Counted from the first letter of the stretch, positions 27,701-38,457 are shown. The stretch is DNA of 64,000 bases from Atriophallophorus winterbourni (GCA_013407085.1 JACCGJ010001689.1:37647-101646), one strand, 5' to 3'. Notes: generated by a model from the letters alone, not told the origin. Made by a program: numbers and translations.

Positions 27701-27730
27701 TTTGTAAGATTTTACATCATCTCGTTGCAT
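21402..27730 (-). CDS. TBC1D20: TBC1D20-like Rab GTPase-activating protein, five exons
   Basis: Exons in transcription order are 27730-27547, 26359-26184, 25270-25179, 23133-22890 and 21716-21402. Junctions are GT-AG and phase-consistent. They sum to 1,011 nt, or 336 residues plus stop (about 400 in vertebrates). The TBC domain covers about residues 30-240. The catalytic arginine finger is R81 (VELDINR). The glutamine finger is Q120 (HYYQGFHD, across the exon 2-3 junction). FTLAWIITWFAHVLPEM and LFDLFLATDPLMLIYLSVA match the C-terminal TBC lobe. A C-terminal helix (LLIYVGAAAVATIAFIIYWW) anchors it to membrane, as in TBC1D20, which acts on Rab1 at the ER. The start is MQRDDVKSYKK, two bases after an acceptor AG. 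A further 5' coding exon is possible but none was found. Confidence 0.92.
21889..21968 (-). repeat. SINE-like repeat, copy 8 (truncated)
   Basis: Keeps only the TGTGCTTTCA-side end: a TATG run, AAATCACAAGCCTGATCC and GCCGCACAGTCATAGACTG. The short tandem TGTA run at that end looks like a 3' tail. Confidence 0.8.
22347..22455 (-). repeat. SINE-like repeat, copy 9 (diverged)
   Basis: A TATG run, then AGCACAAACATTGAACCAGGC and CTATTGTCAGGTTG. Confidence 0.5.
22890..23133 (-). CDS. TBC1D20: TBC1D20 exon 4
   Basis: 81 codons from LFMEPSMDSTVQYM to IYLSVA, the C-terminal TBC lobe. Acceptor TTTTTCAG, donor GTGAGT. Confidence 0.92.
23223..23465 (+). repeat. SINE-like repeat, copy 10 (full length, with target-site duplication)
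   Basis: The 243-bp copy is flanked by TACTAGCAGTTC at 23211-23222 and 23466-23477, a 12-bp perfect duplication that fixes the element ends. It starts near TAACGCACGGATGTGC and ends GTGCTTTCATGCCATACC. It lies 89 bp upstream of TBC1D20 exon 4. Confidence 0.88.
23786..23855 (+). repeat. SINE-like repeat, copy 11 (partial)
   Basis: CTGTCTAGACCTGGGGAACC and CTTTGCTTGGATCTTGC match the 3' third of the family. Confidence 0.6.
24355..24396 (-). ncRNA. Hammerhead ribozyme
   Basis: Minus-strand order: stem I CCCTAC; core CTGATGA; stem II GTGC, loop AATCA, GCAC; GAAA; CCTG; TC with cleavage after GTC; stem I GTGGGG. Stem I forms 6 bp (one G-U) and stem II 4 bp. Every invariant core position is present. 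Four bases lie between A15.1 and U16.1, as in the short-stem-III class that is often active as a dimer. It is in the sense orientation within a TBC1D20 intron. Confidence 0.85.
24878..25085 (-). pseudogene. RTE-like element C-terminal remnant
   Basis: The minus strand reads MFRMPNHRVYHT, then EMKKATLALGFETQCD and SWLETLRDMATNRS. It is the same region as the remnant at 2868-3330 but in reverse. 5'-truncated and frameshifted. Confidence 0.65.
25179..25270 (-). CDS. TBC1D20: TBC1D20 exon 3
   Basis: Encodes GFHDICYIFLSVLGEEKS to SQRF plus two bases. Acceptor TTTCCCCAG, donor GTAAGT. Confidence 0.9.
25271..26183 (-). other. TBC1D20 intron 2
   Basis: Contains a decayed hammerhead-repeat block at 25979-26112. 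Otherwise AT-rich and unassigned. Confidence 0.55.
26053..26095 (-). ncRNA. Degenerate hammerhead ribozyme
   Basis: Minus-strand CTGATGA, GTGC, AAACA, GCAA, GAAA, ATGG, then TC. The core is present, but the first stem II pair (G with A) and stem I (CCATAC with GTTGTG) are broken. About 75 bp to the left is the palindromic block GAATCACTTTGTGATTC shared with the satellite. Confidence 0.6.
26184..26359 (-). CDS. TBC1D20: TBC1D20 exon 2 (arginine finger)
   Basis: Encodes HPSFHQVELDINRLDSLLPP to NPGLHYYQ. The donor GTGGGA is weak, but the join to GFHD in exon 3 is exact for the family. Confidence 0.9.
26613..26658. repeat. TATATAGTA microsatellite
   Basis: Irregular repeats of TATATAGTATAG. Confidence 0.8.
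26773..26830 (-). repeat. SINE-like repeat, copy 12 (truncated)
   Basis: TATGGTATGTTATGAAAGCA and CAAACCTGATCCAGGC, then broken off after TGCCGC. Confidence 0.7.
27547..27730 (-). CDS. TBC1D20: TBC1D20 exon 1
   Basis: MQRDDVKSYKKRLILESL to YDKPY, with GLVDNEVRSKVWPVL as the start of the TBC fold. Acceptor TATGTTTCAG ends at 27733. The donor is GTAAGT. Confidence 0.85.
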
Positions 27731-27732
27731 AT

Positions 27733-28200
27733 CTGAAACATAATAGGTGCGTAAATTTTTGTAATACAAAATTTAGTGTTATAAACATTAGTATTGGAAC
27801 GAATTTGAAAAAAATCATGCGAGATTAAAAATATTTCTGATTACTCGTCCGCAAATCAGCTGCTATTTAAATGGTTCAGTTACAGATGTATCATCAAATA
27901 ATTAGATTCACATGCGTTTATAAAGCGATAATAAATCGGAATTGTACCGCAAGACGGGCGCTCTGCGTATATTAATGTTACTAAAAATATCAACTAGAGA
28001 AAGTGAATGTAATAATTAAGCAATTTTGCTTTTTTCATATAATTTTGACCTAAGCTTCGAAAAGCTACCGTAGCTATGGAAATGCGAGCTAAGATCCCCT
28101 TATTTAAACAATCGTTGCTAGTAATGCAACTACCCTAATAGGTAAAACATTCTACAGTCGCAAGTTCCTCATTATTGAGGTTTAGCGCTGTTTCGATTGG
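27733..28200. other. Upstream of TBC1D20 exon 1
   Basis: AT-rich. No convincing upstream exon was found. The acceptor at 27733 could receive a spliced leader. Confidence 0.4.
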
Positions 28201-30337
28201 ATCAAGATCCTGTAACAGATCTTTGCACTTGGAAGGTGCAAACCACATATCGAAGGATGGTATAATACCACGTAGACTGAGCATCCACATAGGAATCGAG
28301 GAGTAAAACTACATCGTCGGCACAATTTAAATCAAATAGTTTCTTATCGCGGCCTATCTGAATGCCCGGTGTCGGTACACTTGCATTACATGCATCCATT
28401 AGAGCGTCAATTTCAAAATTGAACAAAAACGGAAAAATTGACACCTTGTCGGACACTACTAACCGTAGGAAAGTTGACTGACGGGCTATTGTACACCCTA
28501 ACGCGCCCAGAACTACAGGAATAAAGCGCCCGAAATATGTTAACGTACTTTTGTAGGACACATTTGAGTAATAAGGTATTGAATAGCGCGTTCCTAACGA
28601 CTGGATTAAAAGCATCCTTAAAATCAAGAAAGATCCCTACAGTGGGCTGCCTATAAGCATGGCGATGTTCTAGGGCTTCCCGAAGAGTGAAAATGTGATC
28701 GACCCATCATCTACCGGGACGTAATCCTACTTACTCTTCACGAACCTGTGATTTTCTGTGTAATGTAAGGCGCCGAAGACATACTAATCAAAAACCGGGT
28801 AATTGCGTGCGTAAGGCTTATTCCCCTGTGATTGGAGCATGAAGTACGTACACCTTTTTCGAAAATAGTTATGATTATAGATTCGCCCCAACACTGGGGA
28901 AGTTTCCGCGTCCCATGCCTGACGGAAAAGGTCAACTACGGTGCTTTATTGAATATCGCAAACCTCCTTGAACAGAACCGGGACCAGCTGCCATGAATCT
29001 CTTTATTGACTCAATATCGAGCTAGATTTCGGCTTCGCTTGGAGGCGTTAAATCAACAGAAAATAAAGGCAATGGACCATCTGCATTTAGCCACTTAAAT
29101 TACTCATGAAAATGCTCCGCCCAACGAGACAACCGGCGCTCTTTGTTAGTTATTAAGGCGTCATCATTCTCCGTGATAGTCTCGCTAACTCCAATGGTTT
29201 GGAAAATTGCAGATCGAATTAGATGAAACAGCACTCGCACATTACTCCAATTGCTGGCTACCATCATTTCCTCAACTTTTTGCAGCCATCACGCTTCCCT
29301 ATCCTGTCGAATGCTACGCTTGAGCTTATTTCCGACCTGTCTTCCTTCGGCTGGCCCAGAGAGCTGGCGGAGATCTAGTGGGACCTTCTGCTACAAGTGA
29401 ACCTGCCACATACCGACTCCGCGGCATCGTGTATTACAGTAGCAATCGCATTTCACTGTTATGTGATTTTTTCGGACACCCCAGTGGGAAGACTATCTAC
29501 TAAACCACCGAGATAGGCTGAATTGCGGGATCCGAAAGCTTTTCGAAAGTTAGGCGCTAAGAGATGACTGTCTTTGGACCAGAGAATTTTATTGTAAATC
29601 TCGATCGAAGGAGCGCGTGATCAGAATCCACACTAGTGTTCCAGAAATAGCGACAGTCCTCAATGCAGCCTCTCCATCTAGCGCTGATGACGAGATGGTA
29701 AATTTGTGCCCATGCCTGATCATTGTTAGGCGGACGCCAATTTGTACACTGCCGCTTTTTATGCCTAAACGAAGTGCTAGTAATAAATAGTCTGTGCTGT
29801 GCACATAGGTGAAGAAAGCGTTCACCATTATCTGTCCGATGCACATCGAGACTGAATGAACCATCGAATTGTGACTCAGTAACATCTAGGCATTCATATG
29901 CCCAGCAAGAATAATTATATCAGAACTCTTTGCGTGTCCTAAGAGTGTACAGAGTTCGTCGTAGATATCTTTGCTGTCATCAGTGCTACTATTAGTCGGA
30001 TCATAAGTGGCATCGACGAACAAGCAGCGCTTAATTTGAGTTCGGGGAGTAGTGTTGATAGAAGCAGCCGGTCGGACGGCACAAATCCTGTTATTGACGA
30101 GAATCCAGTCTAAAAGGGAGCTTTCTGCACACCAACTCAGAACTATACCTACACCCGCTTGGCCTGAGGAGGAAGCAAGAGTGACATGAGCAGCACAAAA
30201 AGTACCCGTTCAAAAGAGTTGGTGCAGTCAACTCGGTAATCGTCTAGGCCTGGGCAACCTGACGGTATCTTAGCCCACGTGCAGTCTCTGACTGTACGGC
30301 ACTTGGCCTGGATCAGGCTTGTGCTTTCAATACATAC

Positions 30338-30500
30338 TGTAGTGATTCATTAACTCACCTTTTCTCGTATATATATATATATATCTCACGTCTCTCCTTT
30401 TCTGTTACAGCTCCTGTATTCCAGTTTTAGAAGATTAAAGCCTATTCTACGGCCTTTGTCTCTTAATATCTCTGAACGTTTGAAATCATATAATACAACA
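30338..30500 (+). repeat. 5' LTR of Gypsy element 2
   Basis: TGTAGTGATTC to ATACAACA, with a long TA run. ATTAAA in GATTAAAGCC may be the poly(A) signal. Confidence 0.9.
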
Positions 30501-30501
30501 A

Positions 30502-30513
30502 TTTAATCTTCTA
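30502..30513 (+). promoter_or_regulatory. Self-complementary primer-binding site of element 2
   Basis: TTTAATCTTCTA, reaching the A of the start codon, is the exact reverse complement of TAGAAGATTAAA at 30428-30439 in the LTR. This parallels element 1 although the sequences differ. Confidence 0.7.
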
Positions 30514-33500
30514 TGGACAAGGCACTTCGCCCAGATCGCTTTGACGCGGACCCCAATTCTTCAGATGCAGGTAAACGGTGGAAACACTGGCATTTCAATT
30601 TTACAAACTATTTGGAATCTCTTAAAGCAAAGAACGAAGACAAATATCAAATACTAGCTAATCTCATTGCAGCAGATGTGTTTGAGCATGTCTCCGAATG
30701 TGAAAACTACGACACAGCGATCAGTGTTCTTAATGCGCTTTATGTGAAACCCAAGAATGTTGTTTACGCGAGACACCTACTTTGTACATGCAAGCAGGAT
30801 GTCGGAGAATCGATTGACCAATATTCACAGAAACTAAAGAGACTTGCCAAAGATTGTGCATTTAAAACGGTCACAGCTGATGAGTATCGTGATGAAACAA
30901 TTCGTGATTCATTTATCCGTGGACTATTATCAAACAATATTCGTCAGCGGTTATTGGAACATGATTCTTTGAGCCTTGATCGTGCTTATACACATGCTCG
31001 AACCCTCGAGTCCGCGGAATCTCAATCTATGTCTTACGTTCATTCATACGTACCCACCAATGAGAGTTGTGCGGTACAGCCAAACCCAACGCATTCACTT
31101 GATCCAACGGTCACTCACAATTTAGCAGCTACCACACCGAAATGCTTTTTCTGTGGCTATAATAAACATCCTAGACACAAGTGTCCCGCAAAGGATGCCA
31201 CATGCAAAAATTGTAACAAAGTTGGTCATTTTCAACGTGTGTGTAAATCGGCTCCCGTAACGAAACACGTTGCTTCTATCCAATCTGACAGTTATTCACA
31301 GCCCTTAATGGCTTCTATGCCCACATCCCTTTCACGTACTGTGATCAAAGTCTCAGTAAACGGTCTCCCCCTCAATGCTCTTATTGACACCGGTAGCTCA
31401 GAGAGTTATGTTGCTTCCGAAATTGCTTTTTCGAACCATTGGACTGTGTATCCATCGACGACACAAATAACCATGGCGTCCACAAATCTGTCCAGCCAGA
31501 CGTCAGGACATTGTTTTGTAAAAATTAAATATCTCAATATTTCTTACGATCATGTCAAACTATCGACCCTTTCTAAACTGTGCTCGGATGTTATCCTCGG
31601 CCATGATTTCTTGATGCAACACAAAGACGTGAGTATAGCATTCGGCGGTCCGAAACCTACGCTTTGTCTCTGTTCTCTAAAACCCGCTCGAGTCGAAGTA
31701 CCAACCCTGTTCGGTACACTTTCATCTGATTGCCATCCCATCGCCACTAAATCTAGACGCTTCTCACCGCCTGATCAACGATTCATCCAAAATGAAATTC
31801 GAAGTTTACTCGAGGATAAGATAATAGAAACTTCTTCATCTCCTTGGAGAGCCCAGGTATTGGTAACATCGAGTGAAAATCACAAGCGCAGAATGGTTGT
31901 TGACTACAGCCGCACCATCAATCGTTTTACACAGCTCGATGCCTATCCTTTACCACGCATTGACGAAATGATAGAAAAGATTGCTGGTTACAAAATTTTC
32001 ACCACTTTAGATCTCAAAAGTGCTTATCATCAGATGCCAATTCGTGACGAAGAAAAACAATATACGGCTTTTGAGGCTTGCGGCAACCTATATCAATTTT
32101 GTCGTATCCCTTTCGGGGTTACTAATGGTGTTGCCTGTTTTCAGCGGATCATTGACAAAATCATAAGCAATGCACACCTGGATGATGTTTTTGCCTACGT
32201 AGACAATGTGACCATTTGCGGTCGAAATAAGGAGCAGCATGATGAAAATTACTCACAGTTCTTAAAAGCTGCTAAAGAACATGGACTTACGTTTAATGAA
32301 AGTAAATCTATTCTGGCTGAAGATACTATTACCCTTTTGGGTTATCAAGTATCCAAAGGAGTGATCAAACCAGACCCGGAACGGTTTCGCGCTTTACGAG
32401 ACCTTCCACCCCCCTGCGACAATAAATCACATCAAAGAGTGATCGGCATGTTTGCTTACTACTCACATTGGATTTCGCGATTTTCCGACAAAATCTCTCC
32501 ATTGGTACATAATTCAACTTTCCCGCTCCCACCTCATGTGTTACAAGCATTCAACGGTCTCAAAGCGGAACTTGAAAATGCTGCTGTTGTATCAATTGAC
32601 CCCAAAACACCGTTGACAGTGGAGACAGATGCATCTGACATTGCTATAGCTGCAACCTTAAATCAAGAAGGGAGGCCTGTCGCCTTCTTTTCTAGGACAT
32701 TATCGCCTTCTGAAAAAAATCATTCATCAGTCGAAAAAGAAGCTTACGCTATCGTCGAATCTTGCCGTAAGTGGAGACATTACCTCATTGGAGTTCACTT
32801 CAAACTTATAACAGATCAACGCTCTGTGGCATTTATGTTTGATGAAAAGCATAAAAGCAAGGTTAAAAATGATAAAATTTTACGTTGGCGCTTAGAATTA
32901 TCGGAATTTCGTTACGATATTGTGTATCGGCCTGGTAGGGACAACCAGGCGGCTGACACTTTGTCAAGAGCTACGTGCGCCTCAACACAGTCCTCGGATC
33001 TGAAATCACTCCATGATGCCTTGTGCCACCCAGGTGTTACACGTATGTTACATTATGTCCGATCAAAAAAACTTGCCGTTTTCCACTCAAGAAGTAAAAC
33101 AAATGACTTCCGGATGTAGCGTGTGTGCGGAAGTTAAACCAAAATTCCATAAACCTGATGCTGCTCATCTCATCAAAGCTACGCAACCATTTGAGAGATT
33201 GAGCATAGACTTCAAAGGACCTATTCCTTCGAAAACTCGAAATACATTCATTCTGACTATAGTAGACGAGTATTCACGATTTCCATTTGCCTACCCATGT
33301 CCCGATACTTCCTCTGCCACTGTACTGAACTGTCTCTATCAACTCTTTTCTCTATTCGGATTTCCCGCGTATGTTCACTCGGATCGTGGTTCTGCTTTCA
33401 TGTCCAATGAAATCAAGTCGTTCTTACACAATCGCGGTGTTGCAACTAGCAGAACAACTCCGTATAACCCCCAAGGTAATGGCCAAGTGGAACGTCTTAA

Positions 33501-34045
33501 CTCCACTCTTTGGAAAGCCATAAACTTAACCCTAAAATCCAAGCATTTGTCCCTAGACAGCTGGGAATTCGTACTTCTCGAGGCGTTGCACTCTGTCCGT
33601 TCGTTGTTATGTACTGCTACAAACGTAACTCCTCACGAACGTTTTATGAGTTTCAATCGAAGAGCCGCAACAGGAACGTCCATTCCCAGTTGGCTTTCAC
33701 CAGGAACTACCGTTCTTTTAAAAAAAGTTTGCTCGTCCTTCAAAGTACAGTCCTTCAGTTGATGAAGTAGAAGTTTTGGAATGTAATCCACGGTATGCAC
33801 ATGTGCGCCTCCGTAATGGCAAAGAACAAACTGTCTCTTTGCGACATTTGGCCCCACGTGGTGATGAACAATCAAATGAAATGCAGACTGACTTTGTCTC
33901 TCACAATGACAATACCGACGAAGATGACCATTCAACGATTTCTCACGAGGATGAATCTAACGTCGGCACTCCTTCAACATACGAACTTTTAAAAGAGAAC
34001 CAACAGAGACTTCATCCATATTCCCTTCGAAATCGAGAGGCATAG
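30513..34045 (+). pseudogene. Gag-Pol polyprotein of Gypsy element 2, two frameshifts
   Basis: The first frame (30513-33119) covers Gag, two zinc knuckles (CX2CX4HX4C, around 31143-31245), protease (DTGSS), reverse transcriptase (LDLKSAYHQ, and YVDN where YVDD is usual), RNase H (TDAS) and the first part of the integrase zinc region. The frame breaks in a run of seven A at 33065-33071. The second frame carries the integrase catalytic residues (IDF, HSD, QVERLN). A second break occurs in another run of seven A at 33720-33726. The last frame ends LRNREA at 34045. No other stop was noticed. The breaks could be true mutations or homopolymer assembly errors. Confidence 0.93.
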
Positions 34046-34081
34046 TGTTCAGCAACATGTTCATTTTGCAGCGGGGAAGAA

Positions 34082-34237
34082 TGTAGTGATTCATTAACTC
34101 ACCTTTTTCTCGTATATATATCTCACGTCTCTCCTTTTCTGTTACAGCTCCTGTATTCCAGTTTTAGAAGATTAAAGCCTATTCTACGGCCTTTGTCTCT
34201 TAATATCTCTGAACGTTTGAGATCATATAATACAACA
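34082..34237 (+). repeat. 3' LTR of Gypsy element 2
   Basis: Same ends as the 5' LTR. Shorter TA run and one GAGATCA/GAAATCA difference. Confidence 0.9.
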
Positions 34238-34433
34238 CATACATACATACTCGGTAATCGTACAGGGATCATAAAGTCTTGTCTCTGACAAGCAACAAAT
34301 GTTGATTGAAAAATAATCTAGACAGAGGGCAAGAGCAGCTTGCTGGCCTGATTTACGCAGCGTTCGTACATTCATGGCACCTATGAATGCAGACGTGCGC
34401 GGTTTTATAAAGTGGGTTTTGGGTTTAAAATAT

Positions 34434-34667
34434 GTTAAGCACGGATGTGCAATCGAGCAGCATTTCTGTGCTCTGTGGCTAACATCGTGCTAAATTGATT
34501 GGCCACCGGTAGTGAGCTGCATGCTGAAACACGCTGGAGTCTCACTACCATTTCTTTTTCTTTTGTCATGTCTGTTTAGGCCTGGGCAACCTGACAGCAT
34601 CTCAGCCCGTGTGCAGTCTCTGACTGTGCGGCACTTTGCCTGGATCAGGCTTATGCTTTCACACACA
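34434..34667 (+). repeat. SINE-like repeat, copy 14 (full length)
   Basis: AAGCACGGATGTGCAATCG to GGCTTATGCTTTCA, followed by a CA microsatellite and a second short family fragment at 34690-34726. Confidence 0.85.
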
Positions 34668-34689
34668 CACACACACGCACACACACACT
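34656..34689. repeat. CA microsatellite at a SINE-like tail
   Basis: ACACAC run with one interruption, at the position where other copies have TACA or TGTA tails. Confidence 0.85.
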
Positions 34690-34739
34690 AGGCCTGGGCA
34701 ACCTGACAGTATCAGGCTTGTGCATCATACATACACACA

Positions 34740-35145
34740 AGCTTCGAAAAGGCGAAGATCGACCGCTTATGACACTGGACGCTGAAGAATGAGAATTAAA
34801 GTGAAGGGGAGGGGACAGAAAAAGATTCAATAGGGCCAGGGGTGGCTTGTTTTCGCTTACCCGCCCTGCCGTATGCAGCAGGTAAGGCGAAGCGATTTAT
34901 CGTGCGCGACAGCCGGTGCATTATGGAATCGAAGTTTATGATTATCATGGTGGTATGTGGGCTGGGATACTGCCAGGTCGCCCATGCCTAGCAAGGAGAA
35001 CAATTAGGGTTCTCGACCAAAGCCTTTGGCTAAAGAGCCTTACCCACACGGCAGTGGGCTGAGACCTAGTTCGTCTGACCTCTATCTATCGACCTTCCTG
35101 ATATGAGTAACTCTGCTTGTGCCCAAAGGACACAACCCAGTGTGA
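34740..35145. other. Mixed repeat fragments
   Basis: A partial SINE-like piece is at 34954-34992 (TGTGGGCTGGGATACTGCCA). The block 35019-35060 resembles the GC-rich repeat at 15.9 kb. Nothing coding recognised. Confidence 0.45.
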
Positions 35146-35385
35146 TGTGTGAAAGCACAAGTCTGATCAAGGCAAAGTACCGCACAGTCAGAGACTGCAC
35201 GTGGGCTGAGATACTGTCAGGTTGCCCAGGCCTAGACAGATATGAGGGAAGAAGTAGAAAGAAAATAGAAAAGGTAGTGAGACTCCAGCGTGTTTCAGCA
35301 TGCAGCGCACTACCGGTGGCCAATTAGTTTAGCATGATGTTAGCTGCACAGCACATAAATGCTGCACGATTGCACATTCGTGCAG
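35146..35385 (-). repeat. SINE-like repeat, copy 15 (full length)
   Basis: From GTGAAAGCACAAGTCTGATC to GCACATTCGTGCA with every family block. Confidence 0.85.
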
Positions 35386-36050
35386 GATCTTCACTGAGTT
35401 GTCTTGCTTAAAAAAGTTTGATATACAATAACCGCATCGATTCCATGATAGTGTCTATGCGGTAACGCTCCTGTTTCTCAATCGGAACTAAACAAGCTTC
35501 CAGCACTCCCTTCTAAAGCAACGCTCAACTTTTCAAATTTTGTAAACAGTATTCAGTCTTTTTTATTTTGAGCTTGTAACTTTTAACCGCAATATACCGT
35601 CGTCGTGCTTCTATACTGCTACGCTAATTCTGTGCCGGGTTGATTTGTCAGCCCTACTAATGTGGAGACACACTAATGTATCACTACCAGTTCAGTTCAG
35701 TTTGCACAGGACAGTAAGTGGCTAACGAGCCAATCGAGCGCCCAAAATTTCTTTCAGTGGAAAGCTGCAGAGAAGCAACCATCACTGCCAAAACGTATTT
35801 TTTTTACTTTTTGTCCGTTTGAAATCTTCTACGATCACGACGTCAAGAGATTACCCGGATTGTATTTAGGGCGCACCGCGTTATAACCCATACCGGAAAA
35901 AGAAAAAAAGTATTTTTTCTTCAACAGCAAGGTGAGATGTCAGCCGAAGTAGAATTGTGTATAAAAAGCAGAAGACTCTAGCATTTACTTGCTTTACGGG
36001 ATAACTCTAAAAAGGTGATCAAACTAAGCTTGTATAGCAATTATGGAGAG
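35386..36050. other. Unassigned stretch
   Basis: No coding or repeat family recognised by eye. Confidence 0.35.
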
Positions 36051-37900
36051 TATTCAGGAAATAAATTACCCAGTTGCGGTCTCAAACCTGTCTGAAACTA
36101 GAGACGGAACTGCAGGATATAAGTTCTTCTGGAAGAATGTTCCAGAAGTTTACCACCCTATGACTGAAAAATTGTTTCTAAGCAGTTTTCAGTGAATGAC
36201 TGTGGTTACTTAGCTCAGGACTTAGGGTAAATAAGTCATTTACTAAAACGCCACCTAACCCATTTAACATCTTACAGGTTTAAATGAAATCATCTCTTAA
36301 GTCGAACGATCTCTTTCTTGTATTGATGGCGCACAATAATATAGATGAGGCCGAAATAATGCCTTGTAAATCGGAAGAAATACATCAGGTTTTCTGCTCG
36401 ATGGCACTGATTTCAGTCAAAAAAGTACCTTGCACGCATGCTGAGCTGGAGCGGCACATCCCATTTGAAGTCAGATACAGCCAGTACTCCCAAATAATTA
36501 ACACGCGGTACGGCGTTAACGCTAAGAGAATTTACCGACACCTGGACCAAAATCTTATCACCCAGCGCTGAAAAGAGTTTTCTCTTATAAAGGTTCAGTG
36601 GGAGTTCCCACTGGTATGACTAGTTTATGACCCGCTTAAGGTCGTGCGTCAAGGTATCTTCATCCCATAAACTTCACATCATTCGCAAAAATTAAGCATG
36701 GGCACTTCAAGGCAGACGAAAAGTCATCAATGAAAATAAAAAAATAGATGATGACTGAGTACCAAACCTTGAGGGAACCCAGTGATCACGTCGGTTTCAC
36801 TAGATGTGTATCCTACCCGGAGTCTGAATGCCCTACCTGTAAGGAATGCGTTTATCCAAGCAAGTTGACTACCTGTATGGCTTTTGCTGGTAGTTTGATC
36901 TCTAGTCGCATTATTGACAGGATCCATCCATAAGAAATCCATGTTGAGTTACACTCTGTAGAGAATGCCGACAAACATGCTGACAAATTTTTTTAAATAC
37001 TTTCTAAAAGATGCCAATCAGGTTGACAGGTCTAAATTTTACAAGAATTGACCTGCAACCACCCTTGTGCATTGGCACTATAATGGGTTCTTTCCGCACA
37101 ATTGGAACCACTCCCGAATGCAAGCATGAATTGAAGAGCTTGCACAACGGTTCGGTGCACATTGTGGCGAGAATCTTTAGCATAATTGAATAGATATCAT
37201 CCGGTCCATCAGCTTTGTTGACGCAAACATGGTTAGAAGTGTCATACACCTCTGCCTCATTGAATTGCATGGCACCAGGTGGCAGGCTAGGCATCCCAGA
37301 CGGTGCATTTAAAGAATTATCCTCTCATTGAACGCCACTGAAAAACCTTAAGAAGGTGGTCGCCTTAGACAGGCCGGTATCAGCTACTTTTCTGTCCTTC
37401 AGTTTCAAATCTCCAATACTTTCCCTGGTTTTGCCTTCGGATTGTGCGTGGTGATAAAATCTTTTGGGATTGGATTTAGATAACTCAAAATCCTCTTTGC
37501 GGAAACGCTGTAATTTAACACAAGCGCTCCGAGCGGTTTGTAGCGGGCCCAAGAACCAGAAGTGCGGAATAGCTTATATTGCCAAAATAGGCGATCCCGT
37601 TTACGGGTAGACCTACGGACTTGAAGAGTCCATCAGGGCGGCCTTTGATGCCTTCTCACGCACTGCAGCAAAGTGTGCTTGTCTTGTAACTTATTTAGAT
37701 ACAAATTCTATACCAGTTTACACTTACATTGGAATCGGTAGATAACTGAAGGGAAGATTTTGAAGTCTGTAGGAGTAAACCCGTCTAGGCCGAGCGAGAG
37801 GTTTGTGAAAACGCAGTACCGGTTCAAAGCTTATTATTACGTGATCGATTTTTCCGAGTGGGGGTAGGTACTTTAAATACCCAACGGCTTTTAGCTGGGA
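36051..37900 (-). pseudogene. CR1-like non-LTR element, RT region
   Basis: Minus-strand order: linker (FELSKSNPKRFYHH, 37480); fingers (NKADGPDDIYSIMLKIL, 37215); palm (INAFLTGRAFRLRVG, then ITGFPQGLVLS, 36800); thumb (LGVLAVSDFKWD, 36505); and C-terminus (FFSHRVVNFWNILPEEL, 36160). Frames are broken throughout. Confidence 0.75.
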
Positions 37901-37942
37901 CGACAATACCATTTTCAGTTTAAATTATTATATTTGTCTAAG

Positions 37943-37997
37943 CGTGGGCTGTCTATAACTGTGGCAATTTGCCTGGAGCAGGCTTATGATTTCATAA
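37943..37997 (+). repeat. SINE-like repeat, copy 16 (truncated)
   Basis: GGCAATTTGCCTGGAGCAGG and CTTATGATTTCATAAA. This is the last copy noticed; none was seen to its right. Confidence 0.6.
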
Positions 37998-38457
37998 ACA
38001 TTATTGACGATTGACACGAGGAATGAAATGGATCTTGTAGACCGTTGTCAATAGTTTATTACGGTATAAAAAGCGGGGAGCTTGTACAAACCGCAGGGTG
38101 GATTGTGCGGTGGTGTTGATCACCAGTATTAAGCACATGTATTCGATAAATCATAAAATGGTTACCATATCTAGAAGACAATTTGACATTTGACATTGCT
38201 ATTGGGTGATAAGTCAGCATTAAGAAAGCTGGTGACTCATTGAATACGGATCAAACGTACAAGAAGCAGACAACCACCATGATGCAACACCACTTAAGAA
38301 CAGCCCTATGCGGTGGAGAAAACAACCCTATGCGGTGAACATAGAAATGTATCAAACATCAACATTTAGAAAAAAGGATAAGTGTGTACAATTCATTTAA
38401 AAAACGAACAATTTTTAATCACCATTTCCCAATTCGGATTAATTTGATGCTTGAATA
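37998..38457. other. Unassigned stretch before the gap
   Basis: Contains a near-direct repeat CCTATGCGGTG(G)A at 38308-38340. Nothing else recognised. Confidence 0.4.

Larger units (their letters stand above)
30338..34237 (+). mobile_element. Gypsy-type LTR retrotransposon 2, frameshifted
   Basis: LTRs of 163 and 156 bp flank one interior. The target duplication CATAC is at 30333-30337 and 34238-34242. The protein is clearly related to element 1 across Gag and Pol, but the LTRs share only a short core (AGCTC, then GATTAAAGCCT). The two LTRs differ mainly in TA-repeat length, so insertion is fairly recent. Confidence 0.93.
30244..34248 (+). repeat. SINE-like repeat, copy 13 (5'-truncated, split by an LTR element)
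   Basis: 87 bp of the 3' end (TCTAGGCCTGGGCAACC to TGTGCTTTCA) plus a tail of ACAT units. ACTCGGTAATCGT occurs at 30231-30243 and again at 34249-34261, a 13-bp target duplication. The LTR element is inserted in the tail. Confidence 0.85.
28201..34420 (-). mobile_element. RTE-like non-LTR retrotransposon, decayed, split by nested insertions
   Basis: The minus strand shows a family-ordered protein in broken frames. The endonuclease start is at 34400-34262 (GAMNVRTLRKSGQQAALA, then CCLSETRLYDP). The endonuclease continues at about 30170-29560 (SWCAESSLLDWILVNNRIC, ICAVRPAASIN, NGERFLHLCAQHRLFI, VDSDHALL). Reverse transcriptase covers about 28935-28201 (CSNHRGISLTHA, GIFLDFKDAF, FDLNCADDVVLLL). 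A SINE-like repeat carrying an LTR element interrupts the endonuclease between 30243 and 34249. Many stops make it inactive. Confidence 0.8.
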
